Assembly: GCA_001800005.1 (NCBI GenBank)
Contig: MGUL01000147.1
Coordinates: 352-6,490 of the forward strand
DNA length: 6,139 nt
DNA from: Elusimicrobia bacterium RBG_16_66_12
Lineage (GTDB): Bacteria; Elusimicrobiota; Elusimicrobia; UBA1565; UBA9628
Direction of reading: 5' to 3'
Position 1 is the stretch's first letter; every line of letters starts with the position of its first letter. The notes beneath the pieces are model-generated. The model was not told the DNA's origin and ran no database searches. It saw nothing but the letters and a program-made list of their open reading frames with translations. Both the position numbers and the translations under genes were made by a program. Below are positions 5,035-6,139 of this stretch, in pieces.

Positions 5035-6139
5035 CATCCAGACCATTCTCAGTCAGACCGGGAACTACCCGAGCGAGAACTTCGGCTTCTGGATGGATTC
5101 CGCGGGTGACTATAGCGGGGACGGTCACCCGGACATCATCGTCGGTAACAATAGCTCCGCCCCCGGGGTCACCAGTAAGGCATACCTGCTCCTCGGGGGA
5201 CCCGGAGCCGACGCGGTTCCAGACCTGGTCTTCTCGTCGGGGGTCCTGGACGACTGCTTCGGATACAGGGTGGCCGGCATTGGAGACCTCAACCACGACA
5301 CGTACTCGGACATTGGCATATCGGCGTGGTGCCACGGCGGCGGTAGGGGCCGCGTATACGTCTACTTCGGTGGTCCCTCCGGCGACAACCTCGCCGACCT
5401 GGTGATCGAAAGCCCGGACCCAGGCGGCCAATTCGGCCAGGCGCTGAGTCAAGCCGGTGACTGGAATGGCGACGGGTACACGGATCTAATCGTGGGCGCC
5501 CTAGGGTCTGGCCGCGCTTATGTCTACTACGGTGGCCCAAACACCGACGCATGGCCGGATTTCACCTTCACTGGCCCGAGCTTTTTCGGGCAGGTCATTA
5601 CCTGCCCGGGAGACCTCAGTGATGACGACATGACGGATCTGGTCATCAGCGCGAACCGAGCGCTCGACTGCCGCACGGGCCAGGTCTTCGTCTATTTCGG
5701 GGCGCGACCGCCCAACGCGACCCCGGACCTCACCATGAGCGGGACGGGATGTTCCCAGTACTTTGCGAATCCCCTCGTCGGTGTCGGCGATGTGAACGGG
5801 GACGGGTCCCGGGACCTGCTCCTCGGCAATCCACAATATCCCAGTGAAAGCGTGTACCTCGGCCGGTCGCTCGTCTACTTCGGCGGGTCTGGTATGGACG
5901 CCATCCCCGATCTCACCTTCTATGGGGAAGTCAACAGAGACGTCTTTGGAATCGGCAGCGGACCCGGCGACCTGGACGGTGACGGCTACGCCGATCTCCT
6001 GATCGACGCGCCCAGGAGCGATCTGGGCGGAGGCGACGCGGGACGCCTCTACGTCTATCGCGGCGGTCCCGACATCGACACGACTCCCGAGATGTCCATT
6101 GTGGGGGAGCGGCCGGGCGACGAGTTCGGGTACACCACG
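5027..6139 (+). pseudogene. Secreted Ig-like/FG-GAP protein, 3' piece (six-repeat propeller, continues past window)
   Basis: The frame set by GAT at 5027 is open for all 371 codons to the window end and has no stop. It encodes an integrin-alpha-type FG-GAP/VCBS beta-propeller, an extracellular fold often used in adhesion or ligand binding, with calcium-loop motifs at DYSGDGHPD (5108), DLNHDTYSD (5285), DWNGDGYTD (5459), DLSDDDMTD (5612), DVNGDGSRD (5789) and DLDGDGYAD (5969). These are 51-60 residues apart and alternate with YVYFGGP-type strands; a further FGY begins at the edge. The second and fourth loops lack the central DG, so calcium binding there is doubtful. This piece continues the gene starting at 1959, separated by the IS66 element. 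No Shine-Dalgarno plus start codon is seen near 5027. ATG at 5093 is in frame but lies inside the first repeat. It is probably untranslated, or at least not exported, while the IS is in place. Confidence 0.88.

Overview
This is a GC-rich bacterial window that looks like the accessory part of an environmental, probably Gram-negative-type genome. It holds two genes for secreted, low-complexity-linked surface or exported proteins, and both insertion and decay of IS elements. The style of the exported proteins (signal peptide, Ig-like domains, FG-GAP propeller, cysteine-rich partners) resembles uncultured FCB or Eisenbacteria-like lineages. No phylogenetic marker gene is present, so the lineage is only a guess.

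Layout. Positions 1-786 (+) carry the 3' part of an unrecognised exported protein with a cysteine-rich C-terminal half. Positions 787 to about 1740 are IS debris: an unassigned stretch with GGGACACT repeats, abutting a truncated IS256/Mutator-family transposase on the minus strand (start at 1563, homology lost near 1040), then its likely outer end and another IS-like end motif. Positions about 1740-1958 form the leader of the next gene, with three short inverted repeats and a very strong Shine-Dalgarno sequence.

Positions 1959-6139 are one large secreted-protein gene in two pieces: signal peptide plus two Ig-like domains (1959-2668), then a six-repeat FG-GAP beta-propeller (5027 to the window end, still open). 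The pieces are separated by a complete IS66-family element (2669-5026) with tnpA, tnpB and tnpC, imperfect terminal inverted repeats and a perfect 8-bp target duplication (GATTTCCG at 2661-2668 and 5027-5034). Removing the element plus one copy of the duplication joins the halves in the same frame. The host gene also has an in-frame amber codon (2109-2111) soon after the signal peptide, at a position where relatives would be expected to have an aromatic residue or Gln. The gene is therefore broken twice, unless the amber is read through.

The best-supported result is this reconstruction. The window shows no defence system, CRISPR array, tRNA or rRNA. The unusual points are the amber codon, the exact IS66 insertion at the Ig/propeller boundary, a 15-bp in-frame tandem duplication in tnpB, and the nested IS relics.
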